From assembly GCF_008705135.1 (NCBI RefSeq), contig NZ_CP023694.1, positions 6,305,001-6,369,000 of the forward strand: a stretch of DNA of 64,000 nucleotides, in the 5' to 3' direction. The first letter of the stretch is position 1; each line of letters starts with the position of its first letter. The notes below the pieces were generated by a model. It saw only the letters and a program-made list of their open reading frames with translations. It was not told the origin of the DNA and did not search any database. The position numbers were made by a program, and so were the translations under genes. This stretch comes from Streptomyces coeruleorubidus (GTDB lineage Bacteria; Actinomycetota; Actinomycetes; Streptomycetales; Streptomycetaceae). This document shows positions 8,309-16,171 of this stretch, piece by piece.

Positions 8309-9151
8309 GTGTACCTTCTTTTTGTGGATGAGTCTGGTACTCACGGCGGGAGCCACGCATTTGTGTTGGGCGGCGTGGCCATTCATGAGCGTGACGCTAG
8401 AAGGCTGCACAGACTGCTCGATAGCGCTGTCCAGAGGTACATTACGAACCCTGCGCTCAATGCGGAAGAGTTCGAACTGCATGTCTCGGAAATGAAGAAT
8501 GCAAAGAAACCTAAGCAGAAGTCTTCAAAGCCGCAGAAAGTTAGCAACTGGGCTTTCATTTCGCGTACAGATCGGCTCGCCCTCCTTGAAGAGGCTTACG
8601 AGATAATCAGGGATTTTCAGCCCAGCAACCCCTCCCTTCCGATGGCCCTGTTCGGGGTTGCGGTCGATAGGAATTTCCGAAGCGGACTGCTTCCGGCGGC
8701 ACGGGAGGCTTTTGCCTACGAAGTACTTTTGAACAAGTTCGATGTCATGCTTAAGCGCAATAGGGCTGACAATGGAGGCGATGACCTAGGTCTGGTTATC
8801 CACGATCGACGCGTTGTTGCTGAGCGCGACATTCAGTCGTGGACCCGTGAATGGCGTAGAGCTGCTGGTACGGTAGGACAGATCAGGAACCTTGCCGATG
8901 TGCCCCTGTTTGCAGATAGCAAAGCGACTCGTCTGATCCAAGTTGCCGACTTGGTCTCGTATGCGATCTGGCGTCACTATTCGCCTGATCCCCCAAAGAA
9001 TGATTACATGGAGTTCTTGTGGGACGGCTTCGATAAGAAGCTGGACCAGATGTGCGGGATGGTGCATTACACGCCATCGTATGGCAGCGGCACCTGCACT
9101 TGCAGGTCGTGTTCTGACCGCCTAACTGCGGAGGCACTGAAGCATATTTAA
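8309..9151 (+). CDS. DUF3800 domain protein
   Basis: 280 aa from a GTG preceded by a G-rich ribosome site (GCGGGGGATGGGG). The N-terminus MYLLFVDESGTHGG (acidic D7 and E8) is the hallmark of DUF3800, a family with an RNase H-like fold seen in defence and abortive-infection settings. Other conserved-looking parts are LGLVIHDRRVV and VPLFADSKATRLIQVADLVSY, which supply further acidic residues. A Cys-rich end (TCTCRSCSD) may bind metal. Base composition is clearly more AT-rich than the core genes, suggesting transfer. A repeat-bearing RNA candidate lies immediately upstream. Confidence 0.9.
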   Translation: MYLLFVDESGTHGGSHAFVLGGVAIHERDARRLHRLLDSAVQRYITNPALNAEEFELHVSEMKNAKKPKQKSSKPQKVSNWAFISRTDRLALLEEAYEIIRDFQPSNPSLPMALFGVAVDRNFRSGLLPAAREAFAYEVLLNKFDVMLKRNRADNGGDDLGLVIHDRRVVAERDIQSWTREWRRAAGTVGQIRNLADVPLFADSKATRLIQVADLVSYAIWRHYSPDPPKNDYMEFLWDGFDKKLDQMCGMVHYTPSYGSGTCTCRSCSDRLTAEALKHI

Positions 9152-9200
9152 CTCTTCGGCGACGGCTTAAACAGCCCGTCCGCTGCCCAGAGGAACATAG

Positions 9201-9235
9201 GAAGCCCATGGCCCAGGTCGGATGCTGTGGGCTTC
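9201..9235. terminator. Weak hairpin between convergent genes
   Basis: GAAGCCCA (9201-9208) pairs with TGGGCTTC (9228-9235) around a 19-nt loop. It lies between the DUF3800 stop and the convergent HNH locus and could act in both directions. There is no U tract. Confidence 0.3.
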
Positions 9236-9365
9236 TGTCGTTGGCCGGCGTCGGCCTGACCTCGTACGGTCCAGTAACGGCCTCGACTCCGCGGAGGGCA
9301 GCCACAGCAACCGCACCGTGCGTCGCTAGCTAGTGCGCTGAATCTCTCGTAGAGTCTGGGTGCTG

Positions 9366-10257
9366 TTAGTACCAGCGGCGATAGCGATTGCTGGGAACCG
9401 TAACCCGGTCACCTTTTCTTTTGTTGCACCTTTCGCAGAGTAGTTGCAGGTTCGTCACATCGTTCAGTCCGCCACGTGACAAGGGCATCATGTGGTCATA
9501 ATGGGCAACATCAAACGTATCGATTAGTCCCGAGAGATTGACTCCACAACCTGTACAGCGCCCGCGATCACGATAGAAGACTGCTTTTCGCGCCCACACT
9601 GGAGGGCGAACACGTTTGAGCTCGCCGTCGCGCTCGAATAGCCGAACTAATTCTTTGTTATCCTCGCCGAAGTGATCGGGGTCAACCTCACGGAAATATA
9701 TGGCGAGAAATTTGTTCAAATTGGCCAAGGCTATCCTGTTCGAGAACATGACGAAGAACACTTCATCGGCGATGCGTGATTATGAGGTCCTCATAGACTT
9801 GGGTCCATCGCAGGTCGGCAAGGTAGTCGTAGCAGGCATTGGTGACATAGTGCGGATCCTCCGAATGTGCCGAGTTGCCTACGCCTTCCGGCGGTGCGTG
9901 AAGTGTTGGAGTGTCCGGTATGAAGAAAAGAGGTGCGCGAGTGATCCCGTAGCTCATCATTGCGGCGTCCACGGGGAGGATCCACTTGGAGTGGATTCGG
10001 TCGGTCCCGAAAGGCACTCGCGTGGGGCCGTCGATGTCACTCATGAGGATATCGTCGGCGATAAAGCGGATGAACTTGTGGAGAGCCGAGTCTTTTTGCC
10101 AGTTCGGGAGGAAACTGTAAATTCCGTTATCGACAGTCAATGCCTCCAGGTCGCGCAGATAAGGAAATGGGTCGCGCGTGATGATGTCGACCGCGTTGGC
10201 AATTCGGTAGGTGCGGAAGTACTCATGCGTCAGCCACTCGCTAGTCTTTCCTCTCAC
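9366..10257 (-). pseudogene. HNH endonuclease gene apparently split by a frameshift
   Basis: Two minus-strand frames abut. 10257-9763 (164 aa, MRGKTSEWLTHEYFRTYR...) ends at TGA, and 9761-9366 (131 aa) carries an HNH domain: CTGC, HYDHMMPLSRGGLNDVTN and LLCERCNKRKGD. Reading one base differently at ~9764 joins ...DLIITHR to DEVFFVMFSN without a gap, giving one ~296-residue protein. I therefore read it as a single gene with a one-base shift, by mutation or sequencing error. Translation of the second half from its GTG is possible. Base composition is AT-rich relative to the core, like the neighbouring DUF3800 gene. Confidence 0.6.
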
Positions 10258-10660
10258 TTACTCCCCCTTGGGTGGGCGATCATCGTCAGCACATCGTGCC
10301 CTGCGAGGAAGGATGGTGCCCCGTTTGCGGACGAGTTGAGGTCGGGGGAGCGGCTTTGGGCTGGAGCTGCTTTGGCGCGAGTGATCATGGCCCCGTAAGC
10401 TTCCGGCGCGTCGGGCAGTCTGTGGACCTGCCCGCTGAAGCACGACGTTGGGGCCATGATCTTCGAGGCTCGCGCCAAAGTGGCTGCCTAAAGCCGTGGA
10501 GCCGACCGGCCCCAGCCACAGAGGGTTTCCTGCCTCAGCCCGCATGCACGCAGCGCGCCGCCGGGCGCGGCCAGCCGGGGCGAAGACAGGAGGCAGGCCG
10601 CGCCCGGCGGCGCGCGCCCGCGCCGTGCGCGGGCCTTGAACCAGTAGAGAAAGTTGTAAC
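10258..10660. other. Intergenic stretch at the left of the AICE genes
   Basis: No supported gene. It contains a large inverted repeat (10370-10480), followed by a GC-rich tract with runs such as GCGCGCCGCCGGGCGCGGCC. It separates the frameshifted HNH locus from the first AICE-type gene. Confidence 0.5.
10370..10480. repeat. Long composite inverted repeat
   Basis: CTTTGGCGCGAG (10370-10381) pairs with CTCGCGCCAAAG (10469-10480), and GATCATGGCCCC (10383-10394) pairs with GGGGCCATGATC (10450-10461). One arm has a few unpaired bases. The loop holds another hairpin, CGGGCAG (10412-10418) with CTGCCCG (10428-10434). Such a structure could be an end, a transfer origin or a strong terminator. Confidence 0.8.
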
Positions 10661-11041
10661 TCAGTCTGCGGTGCGGGGCTTGAAGTCGTATGCGCAGTCT
10701 GGGAGTTCTGCCCCTTGGCGGTGGGCCATCGGTAGGAAGACCACTGGCCGGATCGTCCAGGTGATGCGGGTGCTGGCGTGGGTCAGAGAGACCGTGCAGG
10801 GTTCCATGCGTAAGAGGGCTCGTCGCGTGTCGATGCGGCCGTCGTAGAGCCAGGCCCAGGCCTCGTCGGAGGCGTCCGGGTCGAGGGCTGGTGAGATGGT
10901 GCGCAGGGCGACCGCTACCCATCTGTCTGCCTGTGGTGCCGAGTAGGCGTCGAAGGATGCCCGGAGTGCCGGCCATCCTGTCTTGTCGTTGACGTCTTGC
11001 GTCCAGCACTCGCACCAGAAGCCCCGCTGGGGCTTGTCCAT
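10661..11041 (-). CDS. Conserved-looking AICE-associated protein, function unknown
   Basis: 126 aa. Its ATG (11041) overlaps the stop of the upstream ATPase-fold gene (TGATG), so the two are co-translated. It has no membrane segment. The protein is Trp- and Arg-rich (GFWCECWTQDVNDKTGWPAL, DEAWAWLYDGRIDTRRALL) with a predicted alpha/beta mix. I do not recognise a characterised family. The pairing suggests it works with the ATP-binding protein, perhaps as its partner in a regulatory switch, but nothing in the sequence proves this. Confidence 0.65.
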   Translation of the reverse strand: MDKPQRGFWCECWTQDVNDKTGWPALRASFDAYSAPQADRWVAVALRTISPALDPDASDEAWAWLYDGRIDTRRALLRMEPCTVSLTHASTRITWTIRPVVFLPMAHRQGAELPDCAYDFKPRTAD

Positions 11042-11466
11042 CAGCACGGGTGTCCTCCCGGCTGAGTGTCTGTGAAGAGTTCGGCGGTGACGGTGTAGCC
11101 GCTGTGGCTGCCGTGGACGACGACCCGGTGTGCGATGACGCCGACCATGCCCAAGCCGCGGCCGTGTACCGCGTCCTCGCTTGGCTGCTTGACCTTCGGG
11201 GCGGTGCCCGTCCCTCCCTCGTCGGTGACCGACAGGGCGACCACCTTGGGGGAGACCGCCAGGGCCAGGTGGAAGCTGCCTGCCCCACCGCTCGCCGTGT
11301 GAAGGATCGCGTTCGCGCTCAGCTCGCTCACGATCAGCTCGGCGTCGTCGGCCAGGGGAGATCCGCGCAGGATGTCCCGCGTCCAGCGGCGAGCCCGGCT
11401 GACCTCTTCCGGAAAACCTGGGCAAGTGAGTCCCCAGACCCGGGCGGTGCTCGTATACTCGTGCAT
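11041..11466 (-). CDS. ATP-binding protein, anti-sigma-factor-like HATPase fold
   Basis: 141 aa from the ATG at 11466, which follows GAAGGA at good spacing; an ATG 30 bases upstream is less likely. The GHKL fold motifs are present: N box in ELIVSELSANAILH, G1 in VTDEGG, G2 in HGRGLGMVG. RsbW/SpoIIAB-type single-domain proteins of this kind bind ATP and antagonise sigma factors or other regulators, and Streptomyces has many. A palindrome matching the GntR operator overlaps the start codon, so it is probably repressed by the neighbouring regulator. It is followed, with overlap, by the unknown 126-aa gene. Confidence 0.8.
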   Translation of the reverse strand: MHEYTSTARVWGLTCPGFPEEVSRARRWTRDILRGSPLADDAELIVSELSANAILHTASGGAGSFHLALAVSPKVVALSVTDEGGTGTAPKVKQPSEDAVHGRGLGMVGVIAHRVVVHGSHSGYTVTAELFTDTQPGGHPC

Positions 11467-11472
11467 ACAAGT
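11457..11472. promoter_or_regulatory. Operator-like palindrome over the start of the HATPase gene
   Basis: ACTCGTGCATACAAGT has the same 6-4-6 layout as the other sites near the GntR gene and covers the ATG at 11464-11466. Repressor binding here would block expression. Confidence 0.5.
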
Positions 11473-11512
11473 TCCTTCGTGCTGGTAGGCCGCCATGTGC
11501 AGCGGGTTCGGG

Positions 11513-11944
11513 CTAGACGAGTTTCACGCCGTCGTGGGCGCGGATGGCCGGCGGGGAAACCGCGTCCAATGCGTCCAGGACGCGGATCGCGTACGCCTCG
11601 TCGGCGAGTTCGATGACTTCTTCACGGGTGGCCCAGCGCAGTGCGCGGGTCTCGTCCCCGGTGGTGGGCGTGCCGTCGGCGGCCTCACAGCGGAAGACCA
11701 TGGAGACGATCAAGCCCTTCATGTTCTTGTAGATCCCGGTCAGGGTCGCGGGAAGCGCGATCTTGATGCCGGTCTCTTCGAGAACTTCGCGCTGGAGGGC
11801 CTCGGGGATGGTTTCCTCGCGTTCGAGGATTCCGCCCGGGGGTTCCCAGTGGCCGTTGTCGCGGCGCTTGATCAAGAGGGCGCGGTCCTGGTCGTCGACG
11901 ATGACTCCGGCGACGCTCACGGAGTGCGGACGGTCGGTGCTCAC
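11513..11944 (-). CDS. NUDIX hydrolase
   Basis: 143 aa from the GTG at 11944, preceded by AGAGGA. The NUDIX box is complete (GGILEREETIPEALQREV followed by LEETGI), so it should hydrolyse a nucleoside diphosphate linked to another moiety; the substrate is unknown. NUDIX genes recur next to the regulators of AICEs, where one has been proposed to make or remove a signal. It is divergent from the GntR regulator and shares an ~80-base control region with it. Confidence 0.88.
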   Translation of the reverse strand: MSTDRPHSVSVAGVIVDDQDRALLIKRRDNGHWEPPGGILEREETIPEALQREVLEETGIKIALPATLTGIYKNMKGLIVSMVFRCEAADGTPTTGDETRALRWATREEVIELADEAYAIRVLDALDAVSPPAIRAHDGVKLV

Positions 11945-11999
11945 GTTCCTCTGCCCTCTCGGATGGCTAGGCTCTCCACCGTAGCAACAAAGCTCGCCC

Positions 12000-12015
12000 A
12001 CTCGTCTAGATACCT
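12000..12015. promoter_or_regulatory. Operator-like half palindrome ahead of the GntR gene
   Basis: ACTCGTCTAGATACCT keeps one ACTCGT arm and the central TAG. It abuts the AAAGGAG ribosome site of the regulator, suiting autoregulation. Confidence 0.45.
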
Positions 12016-12027
12016 AAAGGAGTACAC

Positions 12028-12816
12028 GTGCCCTCTCTTTCCTCCGGCCTCCTCGGCGATCTCGACCCCACGAGCGATCGTGCGGTCTTCCGGCAGATCG
12101 CCGACCAGCTGCGCGAGGCCATCGACCGTGGGCGATTCAAGGAGGGCGAAAAGCTGCCCTCCGAGGCCGAACTTGTCGAGCACTACGGGGTTTCCCGTAT
12201 GACGGTTCGAAACTCCTTCTCCGTCCTCCAGGGCGAGGGCCTGGTGCACGCCGAGCACGGCAAGGGGGTCTTCGTGCGACCACGGCCGCCTGTCAGGCGG
12301 CTAGCCTCCGACCGGTTCGCCCGGCGCCATCGCGAGCAGGGGAAGTCCGCGTTCATCGTGGAGGCCGACGCCGCCGGCAGTCACCCGCAGGTGGACAGCC
12401 TGGAGGTCAAGGAGGAGAAGGCCAGTCAGGATGTCTCCACCCGGCTCGGTTCCGTGCGACGGGTGCTGGCCCGGCGTCGCCGGTATCTGCTGGACGGGCG
12501 GCCCGTGGAGTTCGCTACCTCGTACCTGCCGCTCGACATCGCACGGGGGACGCCGATCGCCGAGCCGAACCCCGGGCCTGGCGGCATCTATGCCCGGCTT
12601 GAGGAGCTGGGGCACCGCCTCGACCACTTCGAGGAAGAGATCCGTGCCCGGATGCCCTCGCCCGACGAGGTGCGCACGCTGCGGCTGGCCTCCGGCGTGC
12701 CGGTCATTCACCTGATCCGCACCGCGTTCGACCAGGAAGGGCGGGCCGTGGAGGTCTGCGACACGGTCATGGCGGCCGACGCGTACGTGCTGTCGTACCA
12801 GCTCCCGGCGACCTGA
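12028..12816 (+). CDS. GntR-family (HutC subfamily) repressor
   Basis: 262 aa from a GTG preceded by AAAGGAG. The N-terminal winged helix is clear (FRQIADQLREAIDRGRFKEG, LPSEAELVEHYGVSRMTVRN, GLVHAEHGKGVFV). The C-terminal UTRA-type ligand domain (~100-258) follows. Relatives in pSAM2 and other Streptomyces elements (KorSA, TraR) repress transfer and replication genes. Palindromes of the form ACTCGTnTAGACGAGT before its own gene, the next operon, spdD and the HATPase gene fit a regulon limited to this element. Confidence 0.9.
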   Translation: MPSLSSGLLGDLDPTSDRAVFRQIADQLREAIDRGRFKEGEKLPSEAELVEHYGVSRMTVRNSFSVLQGEGLVHAEHGKGVFVRPRPPVRRLASDRFARRHREQGKSAFIVEADAAGSHPQVDSLEVKEEKASQDVSTRLGSVRRVLARRRRYLLDGRPVEFATSYLPLDIARGTPIAEPNPGPGGIYARLEELGHRLDHFEEEIRARMPSPDEVRTLRLASGVPVIHLIRTAFDQEGRAVEVCDTVMAADAYVLSYQLPAT

Positions 12817-12877
12817 TCGCCTGATCGGCGGTGGTGCGCGGGGACGCCTCTCCGAACTCGTACACCCCAACAGGCAT

Positions 12878-12893
12878 ACTCGTATAGACGAGT
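12878..12893. promoter_or_regulatory. Perfect operator palindrome ACTCGTATAGACGAGT
   Basis: ACTCGT-ATAG-ACGAGT has perfectly complementary arms. It lies in the 166-base gap before the transfer operon and is the best-formed of five similar sites, so it is the likely main GntR operator. Confidence 0.65.
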
Positions 12894-12951
12894 GGGCAAG
12901 TTGTGTGGCAAGGTGGTTGCCGTTCCCGGGAGGTCGGGTTCGAACGCTGCA

Positions 12952-12967
12952 TCTTGTATAGACGAGT
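12952..12967. promoter_or_regulatory. Second operator palindrome before the transfer operon
   Basis: TCTTGTATAGACGAGT differs from the perfect site only in one arm. It sits just before the GGGGAG ribosome site of the next gene. Confidence 0.6.
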
Positions 12968-12982
12968 AGATGGGGAGAAGCC

Positions 12983-13339
12983 TTGCGCACCATCCGTGTA
13001 GAGACCTCGGCCGCAACGATCCTGCTGACCGAGGCCCCCGAGCCCAAGGTCCGCGACCGGCAGACTGGCGAGATCGCCAAGGACGCCACCAGCGGAGAGG
13101 CACTGATGACGATCGGCGTCGTCTACCTGGAGGACGGCGAATCGTCGCTGATCAAGGTCACCGTTCCCGAGAGCGGAGTGTCCGAGGGACTGACGCTCGG
13201 GGCTCCGGTCTCGCTTCCGGGTCTGGTGGCCCGGCCGTGGGAGAGCGTGTTCAACGGGCAGCAGCGGCACGGCATCGCCTACCGCGCCGCCGCCGTGACT
13301 CCGGCCGCCTTCCCGGCCGCTACCGGGGCCGCTGCCTGA
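12983..13339 (+). CDS. Conserved small AICE protein upstream of traB
   Basis: 118 aa from a TTG with GGGGAG at good spacing. It has no membrane helix. The sequence is beta-rich with Val/Ile-rich strands (MTIGVVYLEDGESSLIKVTV), compatible with a small beta-barrel, but I do not recognise a named family. Genes of this size and position precede the translocase in many AICEs. Its stop overlaps the start of the translocase gene by one base, so it is probably a DNA-transfer or replication accessory. Confidence 0.75.
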   Translation: MRTIRVETSAATILLTEAPEPKVRDRQTGEIAKDATSGEALMTIGVVYLEDGESSLIKVTVPESGVSEGLTLGAPVSLPGLVARPWESVFNGQQRHGIAYRAAAVTPAAFPAATGAAA

Positions 13340-14715
13340 TGACCGATCTGACGACACTCCTCGAGGTGGGTGGTCCTGTCGCCGCACTCGGCGGCGGGGC
13401 CGCCTACGCCCGGGCCAAGCATCCCGGGGTGTATTGGTCCACGGTCGGCCTGCCGATATCCACGGCCCGGCTCCTCAGCTCCTACGGATCGGTCATGGAG
13501 GCCTGCGGCCTGACTGTAGCTCCGTCCCGGCTGCGGATGCTGGCGGTCAAGGCCACCACTCGCCGGGAGGTCCGGCCCGTACCGCCGCGTCGGGGCATCA
13601 TCCGGCCCACCTCGACCGGGCTGCGGCTCCGTCTGCGGCTCGCTCCGGGGCAGGAACCAGCCGACGTCGCCGCCTCGGCGGAACGGCTGCGGCATGCCTG
13701 GGGCGTTCACGCCGTGTACGTGACCACGGTCAAGCCGGGGGTCGTTGAGCTGCGGCTGGTCGGCTTCGATGTGCTGCGGCAGGTGCGGATGCCGCGCAAG
13801 GTGGACGCCAAGTTCCTTCAGGTGCCGGTGGCCCTGCGGGAGGACGCCATGCCGTTCATACGCGACTACCGGACCGTGCCCCACCAACTCACCCTCGGCG
13901 CCACGCTGTCGGGCAAGTCCATGTACCTGCGGCACCTGATCGCCGGACTCGCCCCTCAGCCGGTCGCCCTGGTCGGGATCGACTGCAAGCGCGGTGTGGA
14001 GCTGGCGCCGTTCGCGGCCCGCCTCTCCGCGCTGGCGACCGAACCGGAACAGGCAGCCGAGCTGCTGCCCGTGCTCGTGAAGGAAATGGAGGACCGATAC
14101 GACCTGATCAAGGCCCGGCAAGGCATCGCCCCGGACACCCCGGCCGAAGAGATCACCTCCGACATCTGGGGACTGCCCGAGTCCGAACGCCCCGTCCCCC
14201 TCGTGCTGTTCGCGGACGAGGTCGCTGAACTGTTCCTCGTCGCCACCAGGAAGGACGAGGAACGGCGCGACGAGATGGTCACCCAGCTCATCCGGCTCGC
14301 CCAACTCGGCCGCGCGGCCGGCATCTACCTGGAGGTCTGCGGGCAGCGCTTCGGCGCCGAGCTGGGCAAGGGCGCCACCATGCTGCGAGCCCAGCTGACC
14401 GGCCGCGTCTGCCACCGCGTCAACGACGAAGCCTCCGCGAAGATGGCGCTCGGCGACATCGCACCCGAAGCGGTCACGGCCGCATGCGCCATCGCCCCCG
14501 AACGACCCGGCCTCGCAGTGGCAGGTGACACCTCGGGCGGCTGGTCACGCATCCGGACGCCGTACCTGTCCCTCGGTGACGCCGCCGAGACCTGCCGCGA
14601 ATACGCGCACCAGATGCCGGACCTGCCCGTGCTCAAGCCATTCCAGCCCGCCGTGACGGTACGGCCGGTCGAGTCCCCGGCCCTGATCGCCGAACCACGC
14701 CCGGCAACCGGCTGA
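13339..14715 (+). CDS. TraB/FtsK-like DNA translocase (conjugal transfer)
   Basis: 458 aa from the ATG overlapping the previous stop. Walker A is GATLSGKS (residues 187-194) and Walker B is PLVLFADEVAEL (~290); downstream is the QLIRLAQLGRAAGIYLEVCG segment typical of FtsK/SpoIIIE motors. In Streptomyces elements a single TraB hexamer pumps unprocessed double-stranded DNA between mycelia after recognising short repeats at the clt site. The C-terminal ~100 residues should hold the DNA-recognition domain. No clt repeat array was recognised. Two GntR-type operators lie upstream of the operon. Confidence 0.9.
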   Translation: MTDLTTLLEVGGPVAALGGGAAYARAKHPGVYWSTVGLPISTARLLSSYGSVMEACGLTVAPSRLRMLAVKATTRREVRPVPPRRGIIRPTSTGLRLRLRLAPGQEPADVAASAERLRHAWGVHAVYVTTVKPGVVELRLVGFDVLRQVRMPRKVDAKFLQVPVALREDAMPFIRDYRTVPHQLTLGATLSGKSMYLRHLIAGLAPQPVALVGIDCKRGVELAPFAARLSALATEPEQAAELLPVLVKEMEDRYDLIKARQGIAPDTPAEEITSDIWGLPESERPVPLVLFADEVAELFLVATRKDEERRDEMVTQLIRLAQLGRAAGIYLEVCGQRFGAELGKGATMLRAQLTGRVCHRVNDEASAKMALGDIAPEAVTAACAIAPERPGLAVAGDTSGGWSRIRTPYLSLGDAAETCREYAHQMPDLPVLKPFQPAVTVRPVESPALIAEPRPATG

Positions 14716-14798
14716 CCTCCTCCACCAACCCGGTCGGCGTGACCGTCTCACGCCAGGTCCCTACCCCTCGCATGCCTGAATCCGGAAGGAGCCGCATC

Positions 14799-15473
14799 AT
14801 GCGCGCCCAACTGGCCCGCGTGGACGCGGTGCTCATCCAAGCTGTCATCGCTGCCGCACTGTCTTTCGCTCACCTACACGACATCGCCTCGGCGGCCGGA
14901 CAGGACGGATGGAAAGCCTGGGCCTACCCGATCAGCGTCGACCTGTTGCTCGTCGCCGCCTGGCGTCGACTGCGGTCCGGGGAAGCGAAAGCGGCCGGGT
15001 GGTGCTGGTTCCTCATCGCGCTCACCGCCTCACTCGGAGCCAACGTCGCCACCGCCGGCATGCTCGACATGAACCACGTCCCGGCCTGGCTGCGCATCCT
15101 CGTTGCGGGCTGGCCTGCGGTCGCCTTCCTCGGCGGCACCCTGCTCGCACACTCGACACCGAAGACCGTCGACCACGCCGCCGAACCCGACACGGACGAC
15201 GACGAGGTCCACGACCAGGCGGAGGAACCCGAACTCCCGCCCGAGCTGCCTGCAGAGCCAACCGCCGAGCAAGCCCCGCCCCAGCGTCCGGTCAACGAAC
15301 CGGAACCGCCTGAGCATCCCGCCCTGCCCGTTCCGGCTGCCCTCGTCGCACACGCCCGCAAGGTCGCCGCCGAACACCACACCCGCACCGGAACCCCCAT
15401 CGACACCCCCACCCTCCGCGCCCGCCTCGGCGTCCCCGCACCCATGGCCGAAGCCATCGCCACCCACCTCTGA
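14799..15473 (+). CDS. SpdB-type spread protein (DUF2637)
   Basis: 224 aa from the ATG at 14799, with GGAAGGAG ahead of it. The first ~125 residues contain about four membrane helices (VLIQAVIAAALSFAHLH, YPISVDLLLVAAW, GWCWFLIALTASLGANVAT, WLRILVAGWPAVAFLGGTLL). An acidic Pro/Glu-rich linker follows, then a C-terminal helical DNA-binding-like segment. DUF2637 membrane proteins of mobile elements assist plasmid spread along septate mycelium. It sits between traB and the small spd genes. Confidence 0.85.
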   Translation: MRAQLARVDAVLIQAVIAAALSFAHLHDIASAAGQDGWKAWAYPISVDLLLVAAWRRLRSGEAKAAGWCWFLIALTASLGANVATAGMLDMNHVPAWLRILVAGWPAVAFLGGTLLAHSTPKTVDHAAEPDTDDDEVHDQAEEPELPPELPAEPTAEQAPPQRPVNEPEPPEHPALPVPAALVAHARKVAAEHHTRTGTPIDTPTLRARLGVPAPMAEAIATHL

Positions 15474-15485
15474 AAGGAGACCTGC

Positions 15486-15677
15486 GTGACCGCCAACCAC
15501 CGCTTCCGCAACGTCGTCCGCATCGGCCCCGTCCAGGTCGGCACGTACTACGACGGCCGGGGCCAGGAGAAGCACACCGCCGCCTGCACCGCCCCGCGCT
15601 GCGGCTTCTCCACCGACTACGACGGCCGCGCCGCCGCCGAGCTGGCCGCCCGCACCCACCGCTGCCCTGTTCGCTGA
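15486..15677 (+). CDS. Small mobile-element transfer protein with Cys pair
   Basis: 63 aa from the GTG at 15486, after AAAGGAG. The sequence (FRNVVRIGPVQVGTYYDGRG, then TAACTAPRCGFSTDYDGR and THRCP) resembles small proteins commonly annotated as mobile element transfer proteins in Streptomyces. Three Cys and a His may bind zinc. Its place among spd genes supports a role in transfer; its mechanism is unknown. Confidence 0.75.
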   Translation: MTANHRFRNVVRIGPVQVGTYYDGRGQEKHTAACTAPRCGFSTDYDGRAAAELAARTHRCPVR

Positions 15678-15693
15678 AAGGAACCCTCGCCCC

Positions 15694-15888
15694 GTGACCG
15701 TCAGCCTGCCGCTTGTCGTCGTCCTCGGCCTTTTCGCCTGGGGAGCAGTCAGGTTCCTCGGCGTCCGCGTCTGGATCGTCGTCCTGATCGCCCTCTTCGG
15801 TTTCTGGCTCTCCCGCACCTTCCTCGCACCCGCCATCGAGTCCGGCACGCGCTCCGGCGTGACCGTCATAAACGGCTCACACGCCTAG
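15694..15888 (+). CDS. Small membrane protein of the spd cluster
   Basis: 64 aa from a GTG following AAAGGA. Two hydrophobic helices cover residues 4-50 (SLPLVVVLGLFAWGAV, VWIVVLIALFGFWLS). Small membrane proteins like this lie beside spdB and spdD in related elements and are thought to help intramycelial spread. The assignment is by position and topology, not by a diagnostic motif. Confidence 0.65.
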   Translation: MTVSLPLVVVLGLFAWGAVRFLGVRVWIVVLIALFGFWLSRTFLAPAIESGTRSGVTVINGSHA

Positions 15889-15894
15889 ACGAGT
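15879..15894. promoter_or_regulatory. Operator-like half palindrome before spdD
   Basis: ACACGCCTAGACGAGT keeps the TAGACGAGT half of the GntR operator and lies just upstream of the AAGGAG ribosome site of spdD. Confidence 0.4.
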
Positions 15895-15912
15895 AGATAA
15901 GGAGCCCTGACC

Positions 15913-16158
15913 GTGTTCCTCCCGAAGTACCCCGACAGCCCGACGCCGCTTTCCGCTCACACCCACACCCCGACCGAGACGGCACCCGTAAAGCGCTCGC
16001 TCCCGTCGGTGTCCGTCGATCAGAAGACCGTCGTGGCCTTGGTCGTCGGTGGAGTCGTCCTCACCGCGCTCCTGGCGGCCGTCGCCGTCACGGCCATCTC
16101 CGTTGCCGTGGCCGCCGTCGTCCTGCGCTCCATGCTCCGCGATCACCACCGCCGCTGA
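15913..16158 (+). CDS. SpdD-like spread protein
   Basis: 81 aa from a GTG after AAGGAG. A Pro/Thr-rich N-terminus (~45 residues) is followed by a long hydrophobic segment (TVVALVVGGVVLTALLAAVA and onward) and a basic end, as in SpdD-like proteins of Streptomyces plasmids and AICEs. It is expected at the membrane, aiding spread after transfer. An operator-like half site precedes it, and a strong hairpin follows 13 bases after its stop. Confidence 0.75.
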   Translation: MFLPKYPDSPTPLSAHTHTPTETAPVKRSLPSVSVDQKTVVALVVGGVVLTALLAAVAVTAISVAVAAVVLRSMLRDHHRR

Positions 16159-16171
16159 ACCGCGCTGGCCT

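Noticed and set aside
12930-12950. GGGTTCGAACG resembling a tRNA T-loop, considered as the missing attachment site
   Set aside because: Only the generic 9-10 bases match; flanks do not follow the tRNA-Arg 3' half, and it lies inside the transfer-control region.
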